A stretch of 55,577 nucleotides of DNA. It comes from Pseudoalteromonas sp. S2755. Its GTDB lineage: Bacteria > Pseudomonadota > Gammaproteobacteria > Enterobacterales > Alteromonadaceae. Below the pieces are notes generated by a model that had not been told where the DNA came from, searched no databases, and saw only the letters and a program-made list of their open reading frames with translations. Location of the stretch: assembly GCF_005886535.1 (NCBI RefSeq), contig NZ_PNDS01000008.1, positions 1 to 55,577 on the forward strand, read 5' to 3'. Positions 1 through 7,984 of the stretch are shown here, in pieces; the first letter of the stretch is position 1; the number at the start of each line of letters is the position of its first letter. Position numbers and translations under genes: made by a program.

Positions 1-440
1 ACGGAAAACAAGGCGAATTTACGCACCAATAGCTGGCTATTGGAAGTGAATTCAACGCAGTTAGCGCTAAAACTGGCTGCTAGAAAGGCATTAATTATCC
101 GCAGCTCAGGTTATCTAGGGCCTGTTTACCTTTCAAGTTTGTTTTTGCAGCAGTTTGATTGGTATTTGTACAAGGCAGAGCCTGCGTAACATAGTTATTC
201 TATGTGAGTCAGGCGAGAACACAGTAGAAATGCTAATCAAGCGCTGCCCTTTGGGTTCACCTGAGTGCGCTTTGTTCATTGTTGCTCAACTTTTGCCTAG
301 ATTACTAGGCGGCAAGTCGAGCGTCGCGACCAAAACACACTCAGGAGAACAAAAATCAAACAGCAAAGACCAACAGGCCCTAGTCGATAAGGTATTGAAG
401 AGGCTTAGCCGTTTATCTTACGGCGTGTTAGTTTACGCTA
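1..440 (+). repeat. Hairpin-rich dispersed repeat (left end, probably truncated by the window edge)
   Basis: No convincing gene is seen here. The stretch is built from inverted repeats: CCAATAGC-TG-GCTATTGG at 26-43; ACATAG-TTATT-CTATGT at 189-205 enclosed by GCCTG/CAGGC at 180-214; GCCTAG-ATTA-CTAGGC at 295-310; and a long imperfect pair, 255-274 with 331-350 (17 of 20 positions complementary), that encloses the last one. Bases 25-113 recur in reverse orientation at 3371-3449 with about 84% identity over the best 66 bases, which shows that it is a repeat. Frame 1 is open from the window edge to the stop at 187-189 but has no start in view. A 108-codon frame at 155-481 runs through the hairpins into the end of the next gene and looks like chance. 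My recollection that such blocks are scattered in Pseudoalteromonas genomes is unverified. Confidence 0.7.
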
Positions 441-441
441 G

Positions 442-1011
442 TTATTTCTTAACAAACTTCGTTAAAATAACGATGTTTTGACCTTCTACACGGCCTTCAA
501 TATGTTCTGGGTTTGAAGGCGAAAGGCGAATGTTACGTACCGCAGTGCCGCGTTTTGCAACTAGGCTACTACCTTTCACATCCAAGTCTTTAATCAAAGT
601 CACTGTGTCACCAGCACTCAGTTTCACCCCGTTGCTGTCTAAATGAACAAGGTCTTCATCCTCTGCAAGTGCTTGATCAGCCCATGCTCGAGTCTCATCT
701 TCAAGATATAGCATGTCTAATGCATCTTGAGCCCAGCCATTATCCGGCGCAAGGCGCTTAAGCATGCGGTAGGCAACAACCTGAACAGCAGGAACTTGGC
801 TCCACATACTATCATTTAAACAGTGCCAATGGTTGGCTTCTATATCCTGTTGACCCTCAACCTGTGGTTTGCACTGGCTACAAAGATAAACACATTTGTC
901 AGAATGCGCCTCGGCGACTGGTGGTACTTCGTATACTTCGAGACCATCCGTTGAGGTACATAGCTCACATTGATTGTTACTGCGCTCAGCAAGCGCGGCA
1001 GCGATAGTCAT
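442..1011 (-). CDS. PhnA domain protein (YjdM-like zinc-ribbon protein)
   Basis: A 189-residue protein of the PhnA/YjdM family. The N-terminal part carries a zinc-ribbon-like set of cysteines, C15xxC18 and C44xxC47, with an extra C40. The C-terminal half (about 120-189) is the PhnA domain with the run LSAGDTVTLIKDLDVKG, followed by the family ending IVILTKFVKK. E. coli YjdM is shorter (about 110 residues); the longer form with an insert between ribbon and domain is seen in other marine gammaproteobacteria. Despite the name, no phosphonate genes lie nearby, and the family's real function is unclear. I chose the ATG at 1011 because GGGAAA lies six bases before it; a TTG four codons upstream lacks a site. 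It stands alone, next to the repeat. Confidence 0.85.
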   Translation of the reverse strand: MTIAAALAERSNNQCELCTSTDGLEVYEVPPVAEAHSDKCVYLCSQCKPQVEGQQDIEANHWHCLNDSMWSQVPAVQVVAYRMLKRLAPDNGWAQDALDMLYLEDETRAWADQALAEDEDLVHLDSNGVKLSAGDTVTLIKDLDVKGSSLVAKRGTAVRNIRLSPSNPEHIEGRVEGQNIVILTKFVKK

Positions 1012-1117
1012 AATATTTCCCAAGCTGTAAAAGCGCCATTATACCAAATGCGTCCGTTGGTGCTCAATTTACGGGAAGGATTTATGCGTATAACTTGATC
1101 TATATCCAGAGCTGAGG

Positions 1118-1855
1118 TTATCTGCCACCTTTAGCGTGTATCGGTAATTGCGAAATATACTGCTGTGCTATTTTCTCGATTTCACCAGAGTGTTTAAGTT
1201 GTGCGATAGCTTGATTTATCCGCTTAAGTAATCCTTTATGCTTAGCTAACAGGCGTAGCTGCAACATCCCTTCTGAATGTAGTCGGTTGAAGCTAAAAGT
1301 AATACCAAGTTGTTCTGACCAATATAATGCGGGTAAATCACCAATGATAATATGTTCAATTCGGCGTAAGGTTAGGGCCTGTAGTAGGTCTTTTTCGGAT
1401 GCGAAATCAACCCGCTCGAATATTTGATCATCATGGTAGTAGTAGCCTCTCACTGTACCAACTTCGATACCCGATAAGGTTAATACAGGTGGTTGAGACT
1501 GACGAGTAACAATGTACTCTTTAATAGGAAGGATAGAGTCTGAATAGATAAATCTGTCATCTTGCTTTTGCTGTTCGTTCAACCAACCTGGACTGATAAT
1601 ATCAAAATCAATTTGCTGCTTTTCTAAATAAAAGTTAGTACGTTTCGCTGGGAGAAGCAGGTTTTCTCCTCTGATCTTTGCTTTTACCAAAATGGCTTCC
1701 ACCACTTCGGGTAGGATCCCTGGTGCATCTTCGCTGTGAGTAAAATAAGGGTAAAAGCTGCCCGAGCCACTTAAACTGTACTTTAAGTAGGGGACTTGTT
1801 CTGCCTTAGTCAAACCGGCAAAGGCGAGTAACCAGACGATCAAAACTTGCTTCAT
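1118..1855 (-). CDS. Orphan periplasmic solute-binding protein (SBP_bac_3-like)
   Basis: A 245-residue secreted protein. Residues 1-18 form a signal peptide (hydrophobic run, likely cut after TKA). The rest resembles the two-lobed binding proteins of the amino-acid ABC transporter family: an early PEVVEAIL segment, a middle region with PIKEYIVTRQ and a helical C-terminus with the family-like KHSGEIEKIAQQY. No permease or ATPase gene is nearby, so it probably feeds a distant transporter or acts as a ligand sensor. It is divergent from the EAL-HDOD gene across about 209 bases. A similar orphan (30234-31034) also sits by an EAL gene. The ligand cannot be told from sequence. Confidence 0.8.
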   Translation of the reverse strand: MKQVLIVWLLAFAGLTKAEQVPYLKYSLSGSGSFYPYFTHSEDAPGILPEVVEAILVKAKIRGENLLLPAKRTNFYLEKQQIDFDIISPGWLNEQQKQDDRFIYSDSILPIKEYIVTRQSQPPVLTLSGIEVGTVRGYYYHDDQIFERVDFASEKDLLQALTLRRIEHIIIGDLPALYWSEQLGITFSFNRLHSEGMLQLRLLAKHKGLLKRINQAIAQLKHSGEIEKIAQQYISQLPIHAKGGR

Positions 1856-2064
1856 GCACTCATCTTAGCTTAACTGTTCTTAGTCAGGCAAGCTGCTGGC
1901 GTTCTGTGAATTAAAAGCTTACTCTTTATAAAAGCGTAGTTTAATAAGTTGGTAATTTTTGGTTATAAGTGTTGTAAAATAGCGAAACTTTTTTATTGCT
2001 CGGGGCGTTACCATATTATACGCTCCGATATACGTGGTTTCCTTTTTCCTAATAAAGGATACGA

Positions 2065-3342
2065 ATGTTAATGAGTGGTCCGGTGACTGAAGTACGTAAA
2101 TCAGCAGTGCAGTATATTGCACGACAGGCCATTTTACGGCCAGATCAAGAAGTCTTTGCCTATGAGTTGCTTTACAGAGACTCAGATAACAACGCTTTCC
2201 CAGTTGGGGTGAGCGATGGGCAAGCGACTGGGCGAATGTTTTTTAACTCCTTAATGTTTATCGGTGTAGACCGGTTGGCTGCCGGGCAGCTTGCTTTTAT
2301 AAACCTATCCGACGAATCGTTGCTGCAAGAATTACCTAGTTTATTAGCGCCACAGAAGATAGTGGTGGAGATCGTTGAGCGCTCTAAAAATATTCCTTCG
2401 CTGGTGAATACGGTGACTAAGTTAACAGAGAAAGGTTACCGATTTGCACTAGATGACTACGACGGCACGTCAAAGTGGGATCCGTTGTTACCACTTATGG
2501 AATTCGTCAAAATTGAAGTTGAGCAGCCAATTATAAAAACCAATATGACGGTAAAGAAGCTCAAGCGTCAGTATCCAGATATTAAAGTTATTGTTGAGCG
2601 TATCGAAACAAAAGAAGAGTTCGAGATCATCAAATCCTCTGGAGCAGACTTTTTCCAGGGGTTCTTTTTCGCCAAGCCTGAAATGCTCAACCATGGCAAC
2701 GTGGAGCCGTCGAAAATGGTGGTGTTTCAGCTGCTACAAGCCACTGCAAAAAAGTCTTTATGCTTCAAAGAAATACAAACTAGAGTAAGCAAAGATCTGA
2801 GTTTAACCGCACGATTGCTAAAACTTGCGAACGCGAAAGCCGGTGAAGACAGATTAGACATTAAGTCTATCTCTCAGGCCGTTGTGTACTTAGGTGAAGA
2901 CGCAATTAGGCAGTTTGTTAAAGTACTGGCGTTGAGCGAGTTGGGTTCAGATAAACCCAGTGAGCTGACAAGAATGGGATTAACCCGTGCTAAGTTTGTG
3001 GAAACATTCTTGATGCCAGGAGGCGAAGAAATGGCAGAAACTGGCTATTTGCTTGGCTTGATGTCTATCCTTGATGTGATACTTGATGTTGATCTTGCTG
3101 TGATTGCGGCGGAATTTTCTCTCGATGATTCGCTTTCTAGTGCGCTATTGAGTTATCAAGGGTTGCTTGGAGGAGCGCTACGTTTAGCATTCGAAATTGA
3201 GCGTAATGACTGGCGAGAGGCAGAGCTTATATTACAAGCTATCCGACCGGCAACACCGACCAATTATCTCTATGATATGGCGCTTTCTAGTCGAGTCTAC
3301 GCAGATGAAATTCTTTCTATTGTGGCAGGTGATGAGCTGTAG
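2065..3342 (+). CDS. EAL-HDOD signalling protein (YuxH/CdgJ-type)
   Basis: 425 residues with an EAL-like domain (about 15-205) followed by an HDOD domain (about 210-400). The EAL signature reads YELLYR instead of EAL; later elements are FINLSDE, VEIVER, ALDDYDG, FVKIEVE, VERIET and QGFFFAKP. Several metal- and c-di-GMP-contacting residues are therefore present but the loop normally reading DDFGTG is altered, so phosphodiesterase activity is doubtful. Members of this architecture (for example V. cholerae CdgJ) affect motility and biofilm. The HDOD half resembles HD domains lacking the catalytic pair. AAAGGA five bases before the ATG at 2065 supports this start; an ATG two codons later is the alternative. 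Confidence 0.88.
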   Translation: MLMSGPVTEVRKSAVQYIARQAILRPDQEVFAYELLYRDSDNNAFPVGVSDGQATGRMFFNSLMFIGVDRLAAGQLAFINLSDESLLQELPSLLAPQKIVVEIVERSKNIPSLVNTVTKLTEKGYRFALDDYDGTSKWDPLLPLMEFVKIEVEQPIIKTNMTVKKLKRQYPDIKVIVERIETKEEFEIIKSSGADFFQGFFFAKPEMLNHGNVEPSKMVVFQLLQATAKKSLCFKEIQTRVSKDLSLTARLLKLANAKAGEDRLDIKSISQAVVYLGEDAIRQFVKVLALSELGSDKPSELTRMGLTRAKFVETFLMPGGEEMAETGYLLGLMSILDVILDVDLAVIAAEFSLDDSLSSALLSYQGLLGGALRLAFEIERNDWREAELILQAIRPATPTNYLYDMALSSRVYADEILSIVAGDEL

Positions 3343-3370
3343 TTCTCATCTGACAATATGAAAAGGTCAG

Positions 3371-3449
3371 TAACTTGATCTGAGGATAATTAGTGCCTTT
3401 CTAGCAGTCTATTTCAGCGCTAATGGCGTTGAATTCCCTAGCTATTGGT
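3371..3449 (-). repeat. Diverged reverse copy of the left-end repeat
   Basis: Read on the plus strand, this stretch matches the reverse complement of bases 25-113: TAACTTGATCTGAGGATAAT against TAACCTGAGCTGCGGATAAT, then CCTTTCTAGCAG identical, then GCGTTGAATTC identical. About 84% identity holds over 66 bases; the copy then lacks a 13-base piece covering one arm of the 26-43 hairpin and rejoins at AGCTATTGGT. It fills the gap between two convergent genes, a typical place for neutral repeats. Confidence 0.75.
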
Positions 3450-3454
3450 ATTAC

Positions 3455-4939
3455 TTATCCAAAGTTCAGGTTAAACTGTATGTCTATTGTTTTTAAATAG
3501 TTTTGTTCTTGCTCTAAATCTGCTTGAAATAGTGAGTGTGATTCGAGCCACTCAGTGGCAATGTGAAGTGTCAAGGCGTTATCAACGGCTGTAATGCTTA
3601 ATTCGGGAAGTTGGTCTTGTTGGCGTTTTTGGTTCACTAAAACGCTGAGACGGAACACAGCCAAAATACGGTTAAATTGGGTTAGCTCTTCGTCAATTAA
3701 CTCTGTTAATTCTGGCATTTTTATCTTTTTTCGATAAAAGCGTACAAGTGCACTTAGCCTTAATTGCTGGGCTTGAGTAAAGCCTGGAAGTTGACTGTGC
3801 CTGACAATATAAGCACCGTGCTTATGCATGCCGGAGGAATTAATGGCGAGCCCAACTTCGTGAAGCTTTGCTGCCCAACATAACATTTCAACATCATAAG
3901 AGGATAGTTGCCATTGCTCTTTTAGTTGAGTGGTAAAAAGTTTGATGGTTTTACAAATATTTTCGGCATGTTGCTTATCAATATTATAGTGATCGCTGAA
4001 CGTGTTAATTGTGCGGGTACGAATATCAAACTCGTCAGTTTGATGCATTTCAAACAACAATCCTTCTCGCAGTGCATATTCACTAAGACGCATGCGCTCG
4101 ATCCCTAATTGTCTGAACAGTGCTATTAAAACAGCAAGGCCGCCAGCAATACTGGTTTTTCGCTCCTCAGGTAATGCTTTTAAGGAGACGTTGTCTATGT
4201 GTCCAGCATCAATAAATAACTGCTTAATTTGCTCCAAAACAGGCAGGGTAATTTCATCGGCTTGAGTGAGTTCGTGAATCATAGCCGCAATCGCCTTAAT
4301 AGTACCAGAAGTACCGATAACGCTATTCCAGCCGAGCCTTAAGTAGCTCGCGGTAATACTCTCAATTTGTTGCTCTGCTTTTATTTCGGCTTTTTTGAAT
4401 CGCTTTGCAGATAGCTTACCATCAGCAAAGTAGGCTTTTTGCATGGTTACGCAGCCCACATTGCGACTACTTAATAGTTTGTGTGTAAGGTGCTGACCAA
4501 TAACCAACTCTGTGCTGCCTCCACCGATGTCGATAACCAAACGGTTATGACTATCATGTTCATGGTTGGCGACCCCTTGGTAAATAAGACGAGCTTCTTC
4601 TTGGCCTGAAATCACATTGATTGGATATGGAAAAACTTGTTTTGCCTTAGCGAGAAAATAATTAAGGTTTTTGCAATTTCGCAGCGTATAGGTTGCTACT
4701 ACTTGCACGGACTCTTTCGGAAAATCATGTAGTGTCGTCGCAAATTGCGAGAGGGTATCCAATGCTCTGGCGATCGCGTCGTCACTTAAATTGAAATCAT
4801 CATCAAGGCCTGCGGCCAAGTAAACACGTTGCTTTTCTTTATGAAGGAGTTGAAGGCGACCATCTACTTCTCTTGCTACAACAAGGTGAAAACTATTTGA
4901 ACCTAAGTCCACTGCGGCAATAGAAGGGTAGTCGCGCAT
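3455..4939 (-). CDS. ppx: Exopolyphosphatase (Ppx/GppA family)
   Basis: A 494-residue member of the Ppx/GppA phosphatases, which remove terminal phosphate from polyphosphate or convert pppGpp to ppGpp. The actin-fold ATPase-like domains are clear: AAVDLGSNSFHLVVA near residue 8, the conserved SGQEEARLIY near 110, and the glycine loop IDIGGGSTELVIG near 138. The C-terminal part (about 310-494) resembles the HD-like domain of this family. Placement 17 bases downstream of ppk on the same strand favours Ppx over GppA, though both activities are possible. It is probably cotranscribed with ppk from the Pho-box promoter at 7101-7118. Confidence 0.93.
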   Translation of the reverse strand: MRDYPSIAAVDLGSNSFHLVVAREVDGRLQLLHKEKQRVYLAAGLDDDFNLSDDAIARALDTLSQFATTLHDFPKESVQVVATYTLRNCKNLNYFLAKAKQVFPYPINVISGQEEARLIYQGVANHEHDSHNRLVIDIGGGSTELVIGQHLTHKLLSSRNVGCVTMQKAYFADGKLSAKRFKKAEIKAEQQIESITASYLRLGWNSVIGTSGTIKAIAAMIHELTQADEITLPVLEQIKQLFIDAGHIDNVSLKALPEERKTSIAGGLAVLIALFRQLGIERMRLSEYALREGLLFEMHQTDEFDIRTRTINTFSDHYNIDKQHAENICKTIKLFTTQLKEQWQLSSYDVEMLCWAAKLHEVGLAINSSGMHKHGAYIVRHSQLPGFTQAQQLRLSALVRFYRKKIKMPELTELIDEELTQFNRILAVFRLSVLVNQKRQQDQLPELSITAVDNALTLHIATEWLESHSLFQADLEQEQNYLKTIDIQFNLNFG

Positions 4940-4956
4940 ATATTCTTCCTCAACGG

Positions 4957-7053
4957 TTATTCTTTCGCTTCATTTAATTGATGTAACTCCCATTTTTTTA
5001 AATGGTCATAAATCGCAATCTGAGAGCGAATTTTTTTACGGTTACCTCGGCGAACGTACAGATTCTTCTGTTCGGCGTCAATAACTCTGGCTTTGGTGCG
5101 ATCTTTAAATTGCAGTTCAATGATATCGATGATTAGTTTCTTCAAATGATCGGCATAAATAGGCGTGCCAACTTCAACACGATGGTCAAGGTTACGGGTC
5201 ATCCAGTCCGCTGACGAAATATAGACCTTGGGGTCGCCGTTGTTGTCGAAAATCATCACTCGCGGGTGTTCTAAGAAACGATCGACGATACTAATGATTT
5301 TTATATTATCGCTAAACTGTGCAAGGCCCGGTACAAGCGCGCACATACCTCGCACAATGAGGCGGATCTTTACGCCTTTGCGTGAAGCTTCGTAAAGTTT
5401 ATCAACGAGCTGTTTATCAACTAAGTTATTGATCTTAATTGTTACTTTTCCTGTTCGCCCTTGCTCTGCATGAGTTATCTCTTCATCGATCAACTCTACA
5501 ATCCGGCTACGTGCATTGATGGGTGAAATCATCAGGTGTTCGAATTTAAATGGCAGGTAACTACTCTCAATAAAGCGAAATACGCTATCGCATTCCTCCG
5601 TAATGTCGGGGTGTTTGGTAAACAGGCTGAAATCAGTATAAATTCGAGCAGTTTTTTCGTGGAAGTTACCCGTACCTATGTGTGCATATTTGACGATTTT
5701 GCCTTTTTCTCTACGGTGAACCACACAAAGCTTACTATGAACCTTAAGCGCCGGTATGCCAATCATGACCTTAATACCGTATTCACTCATGAGTTTTGCC
5801 CACTCAATATTGTTTTGCTCATCGAAGCGGGCTTTCAATTCAACCATCACGGTGACTTTTTTGCCATTCTTTGCAGCGTTGATCAATGAAGCGATCAATC
5901 GAGATTGCTTTGCCACACGATAAATGTTGACCTTTATTTGTGTCACTCTGGGATCAAACGCCGCTTGGCGGATATATTCCAGCATGTGATTAAAGGTGTG
6001 GTAGGGGTAATATAGCAAGATATCTTGAACAGAAATCGCGCGAAAGACGCTGCTATATTTTGAAAAGGCTGCACTTTTTAGCGGCGGCAATGGTTTGTTT
6101 TCTAGATAGCCGCGACCAACATTTGGAAAAGAAATAAAATCTCTGAAATTGCGATATCTACCGCCTGGGATCATGGCATCTTGGCCTGTCACCCCTAAAC
6201 GCTTTTTCATTAACTTGAGCATTTCTTCAGGCATAGATTCTTCGTAGACTAAACGTACAGGCTCGGCATACAAACGCTGTTTGAGGCCTTTAGACATGGT
6301 ATCTAACACGCCTTCTTCTAGCTCATCATCTAAGTTGTACTCAGCGTCTCGAGTGAGCTTCATCGAATAGGCTTCAATGCGCTCAAATTTGAAGAAACTT
6401 TTAAACACATCGGCAATAAAAAATCGAATAACGTCATCAAGCAATACAATCGTTTTATGTCTTCGGGTTTTTTCTGGTGGCAGCTGGACAAAGCGGTTTA
6501 GGCGATCAGTCGGGACTTCCAAAAAGGCATGATGCTGTTTTTCGCCATTTAACTCCACAAATAGGTGAGTCATGGTGTCATTGATATTATCCGAATAGTC
6601 TTTGCTTTCGTTAATCATCATTGGTAATAGGTGGGGCAGCACTTGATCTTTAAAGTAGTTAGCCAACCAATTCTTGTGGAAGTCCGACAGCGCATCAGGT
6701 TGCTTAATATGAATATGATGCTCATTTAAATCAATGAGGATCTGGTCATAAATCACACTAAACTTCTTACCTAGTTCCAATACTTTCTTTTGAATGTCGG
6801 CGAGTAGTACTTCATCTTCATCGAAATTGGTATCAGGCAGATTATTTAATAAGATACGGCGCTTTACATCCGCAACACGAACTTGGAAAAACTCATCTAA
6901 ATTATTGGAAAATATACCAAGAAAACGGATCCGCTCAATGATCGGGTTGGTTGGGTCTTTGGCTTCTTGTAAAACGCGCTCGTTAAAAGAGAGCCAGCTT
7001 AATTCTTTAGCAAAGTAAGTGATAGTTTTATGCTCTGGAGATACGGCCTGCAT
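4957..7053 (-). CDS. ppk1: Polyphosphate kinase 1
   Basis: About 698 residues, the usual length for Ppk1, which builds polyphosphate from ATP at the membrane. The N-terminal domain starts with ELSWLSFNERVLQEA. The two phospholipase-D-like catalytic domains hold KVHSKLCVVHRR, whose first histidine matches E. coli His435 (the phosphorylated residue), YAHIGTGNFHEKTA, and FLEHPRVMIF, matching His592. The ATG at 7053 has GGAAAG four bases upstream; the ATG four codons earlier (7065) has no visible site, so the shorter start is preferred. It heads ppk-ppx, with a Pho box upstream. Confidence 0.96.
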   Translation of the reverse strand: MQAVSPEHKTITYFAKELSWLSFNERVLQEAKDPTNPIIERIRFLGIFSNNLDEFFQVRVADVKRRILLNNLPDTNFDEDEVLLADIQKKVLELGKKFSVIYDQILIDLNEHHIHIKQPDALSDFHKNWLANYFKDQVLPHLLPMMINESKDYSDNINDTMTHLFVELNGEKQHHAFLEVPTDRLNRFVQLPPEKTRRHKTIVLLDDVIRFFIADVFKSFFKFERIEAYSMKLTRDAEYNLDDELEEGVLDTMSKGLKQRLYAEPVRLVYEESMPEEMLKLMKKRLGVTGQDAMIPGGRYRNFRDFISFPNVGRGYLENKPLPPLKSAAFSKYSSVFRAISVQDILLYYPYHTFNHMLEYIRQAAFDPRVTQIKVNIYRVAKQSRLIASLINAAKNGKKVTVMVELKARFDEQNNIEWAKLMSEYGIKVMIGIPALKVHSKLCVVHRREKGKIVKYAHIGTGNFHEKTARIYTDFSLFTKHPDITEECDSVFRFIESSYLPFKFEHLMISPINARSRIVELIDEEITHAEQGRTGKVTIKINNLVDKQLVDKLYEASRKGVKIRLIVRGMCALVPGLAQFSDNIKIISIVDRFLEHPRVMIFDNNGDPKVYISSADWMTRNLDHRVEVGTPIYADHLKKLIIDIIELQFKDRTKARVIDAEQKNLYVRRGNRKKIRSQIAIYDHLKKWELHQLNEAKE

Positions 7054-7100
7054 GGTGCTTTCCATAGGTACAGCTTATTTTTACAGCTTAAGCAGGGTGT

Positions 7101-7118
7101 GTGACACAATTATGACAA
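7101..7118 (-). promoter_or_regulatory. Pho box upstream of ppk
   Basis: On the minus strand TTGTCATAATTGTGTCAC closely follows the PhoB consensus of two direct 11-base half-sites beginning CTGTCAT and CTGTCAC. It is about 50 bases before the ppk start. A weak -10 candidate (TAAGCT, 7085-7090) lies 17 bases from the start of the second half-site, the same distance as in the pstC promoter. PhoB control of ppk-ppx is inferred. Confidence 0.65.
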
Positions 7119-7172
7119 ACACAACGCGCCTGTCGTGTTTGTCATTCAACCATCATGAGTATAGTGTAGGTT

Positions 7173-7679
7173 TTAGCTTTCTTCTATGTCCACGATCAAA
7201 TCACTGGTGATTGACTCGAGTGCCTCAATTACGTTTTCTTTGACCGTGCCAGCAGGTAAAGTTACGGTTGCAAAAGCGCTGAAAATAGGCAATCCCCAGT
7301 TTGGAGCACTACGTTGTTTTGAAGTTAGGTGCGTGATGTTTGCACCTTTGTGGCGAATAACCGTAGCAAGTTCTTGCACAATTCCCGGTCTATCGTTGCC
7401 TGTAATGATTAAATTTAATGTGTCCGGCTCTTCTTGCGATGGCAAGTTTTCGCCTGATTCAACTTTCACATCCAATCCTGGCAATTTATGCAATGCATCT
7501 TGTATTTCTTGCAAATGTTCTTCAGCGACTTCAACCTGTACGATGCCTGCGAATTGCCCTGCAAGGTGGCTTAAGTTACTGGTTAACCAATTGCCATGGT
7601 TAGAAAGAATAGTGGAAGAGATTTCCTCAACGAGACCCGGTCGGTCCTTACCTATAAGTGTTAATATTAACTGCTTCAT
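7173..7679 (-). CDS. gcvR: ACT-domain regulator, GcvR-like
   Basis: 168 residues made of two ACT domains: about 1-80, opening with LILTLIGKDRPGLVEEI, and about 85-165, opening with LNLIITGNDRPGIVQEL. This is the plan of GcvR, which in E. coli binds GcvA and represses the glycine cleavage operon when glycine is low. No gcv genes are in the window, so the family assignment is good but the target is unproven. In E. coli gcvR usually precedes bcp; here it lies between ppk and the pst promoter. It is divergent from pstC. A perfect 16-bp palindrome lies 56 bases before its start. Confidence 0.8.
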   Translation of the reverse strand: MKQLILTLIGKDRPGLVEEISSTILSNHGNWLTSNLSHLAGQFAGIVQVEVAEEHLQEIQDALHKLPGLDVKVESGENLPSQEEPDTLNLIITGNDRPGIVQELATVIRHKGANITHLTSKQRSAPNWGLPIFSAFATVTLPAGTVKENVIEALESITSDLIVDIEES

Positions 7680-7734
7680 ATCATGTCTCTTTTTTTGTGG
7701 CGCCCGTGGGCGAAAAAACGAATTCGGCGCATGA

Positions 7735-7750
7735 TTTAGACTAGTCTAAA
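7735..7750. promoter_or_regulatory. Perfect 16-bp palindrome, possible operator
   Basis: TTTAGACTAGTCTAAA is a perfect palindrome in the 305-base gap between gcvR and pstC, 56 bases before gcvR and 235 before pstC. The binding protein is unknown; the core ACTAGT recalls TrpR half-sites, but the arms do not fit. Further along, AAATGCAA/TTGCATTT (7791-7814) forms a second inverted repeat with an 8-base gap. Confidence 0.4.
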
Positions 7751-7919
7751 AACTTACTTTGTCCAGTGCCCAGAAACACTTAATGTAAAGAAATGCAACG
7801 AAATTTTTGCATTTACTCTAGGCTAACAATCAGAGCGTTTTTTGAGCTGATTAGTTCCATTATTTTTATAATGAATGTGATGGTAAATGCCAATTGAAGA
7901 AAGTTCAATTGTGTCTCAG

Positions 7920-7953
7920 GTGTAACACAACTGTCATCTTGATGAAATATAAT
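7920..7953 (+). promoter_or_regulatory. PhoB-dependent promoter of pstCAB-phoU
   Basis: GTGTAACACAA CTGTCATCTTG (7920-7941) matches two PhoB half-sites, the second exactly for CTGTCAT. A perfect TATAAT follows at 7948-7953, 17 bases after the second half-site begins, which is the spacing of classical Pho promoters where the box replaces the -35 element. Transcription would start near 7960, about 25 bases before pstC. Confidence 0.75.
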
Positions 7954-7984
7954 GCCCTCAATTTTTAAACCAAAGGGTATATTG

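Noticed and set aside
155..481. A 108-codon plus-strand frame at the left end
   Set aside because: It runs through several hairpins and into the 3-prime end of the phnA-like gene, and the protein has no recognisable features.
442..1011. Phosphonate operon
   Set aside because: PhnA-type proteins are named by history; no phn genes are near.
1090..1120. Bases resembling the left-end repeat (AACTTGATCT, GAGCTGAGG)
   Set aside because: The shared pieces are short and out of order; chance is a sufficient explanation.
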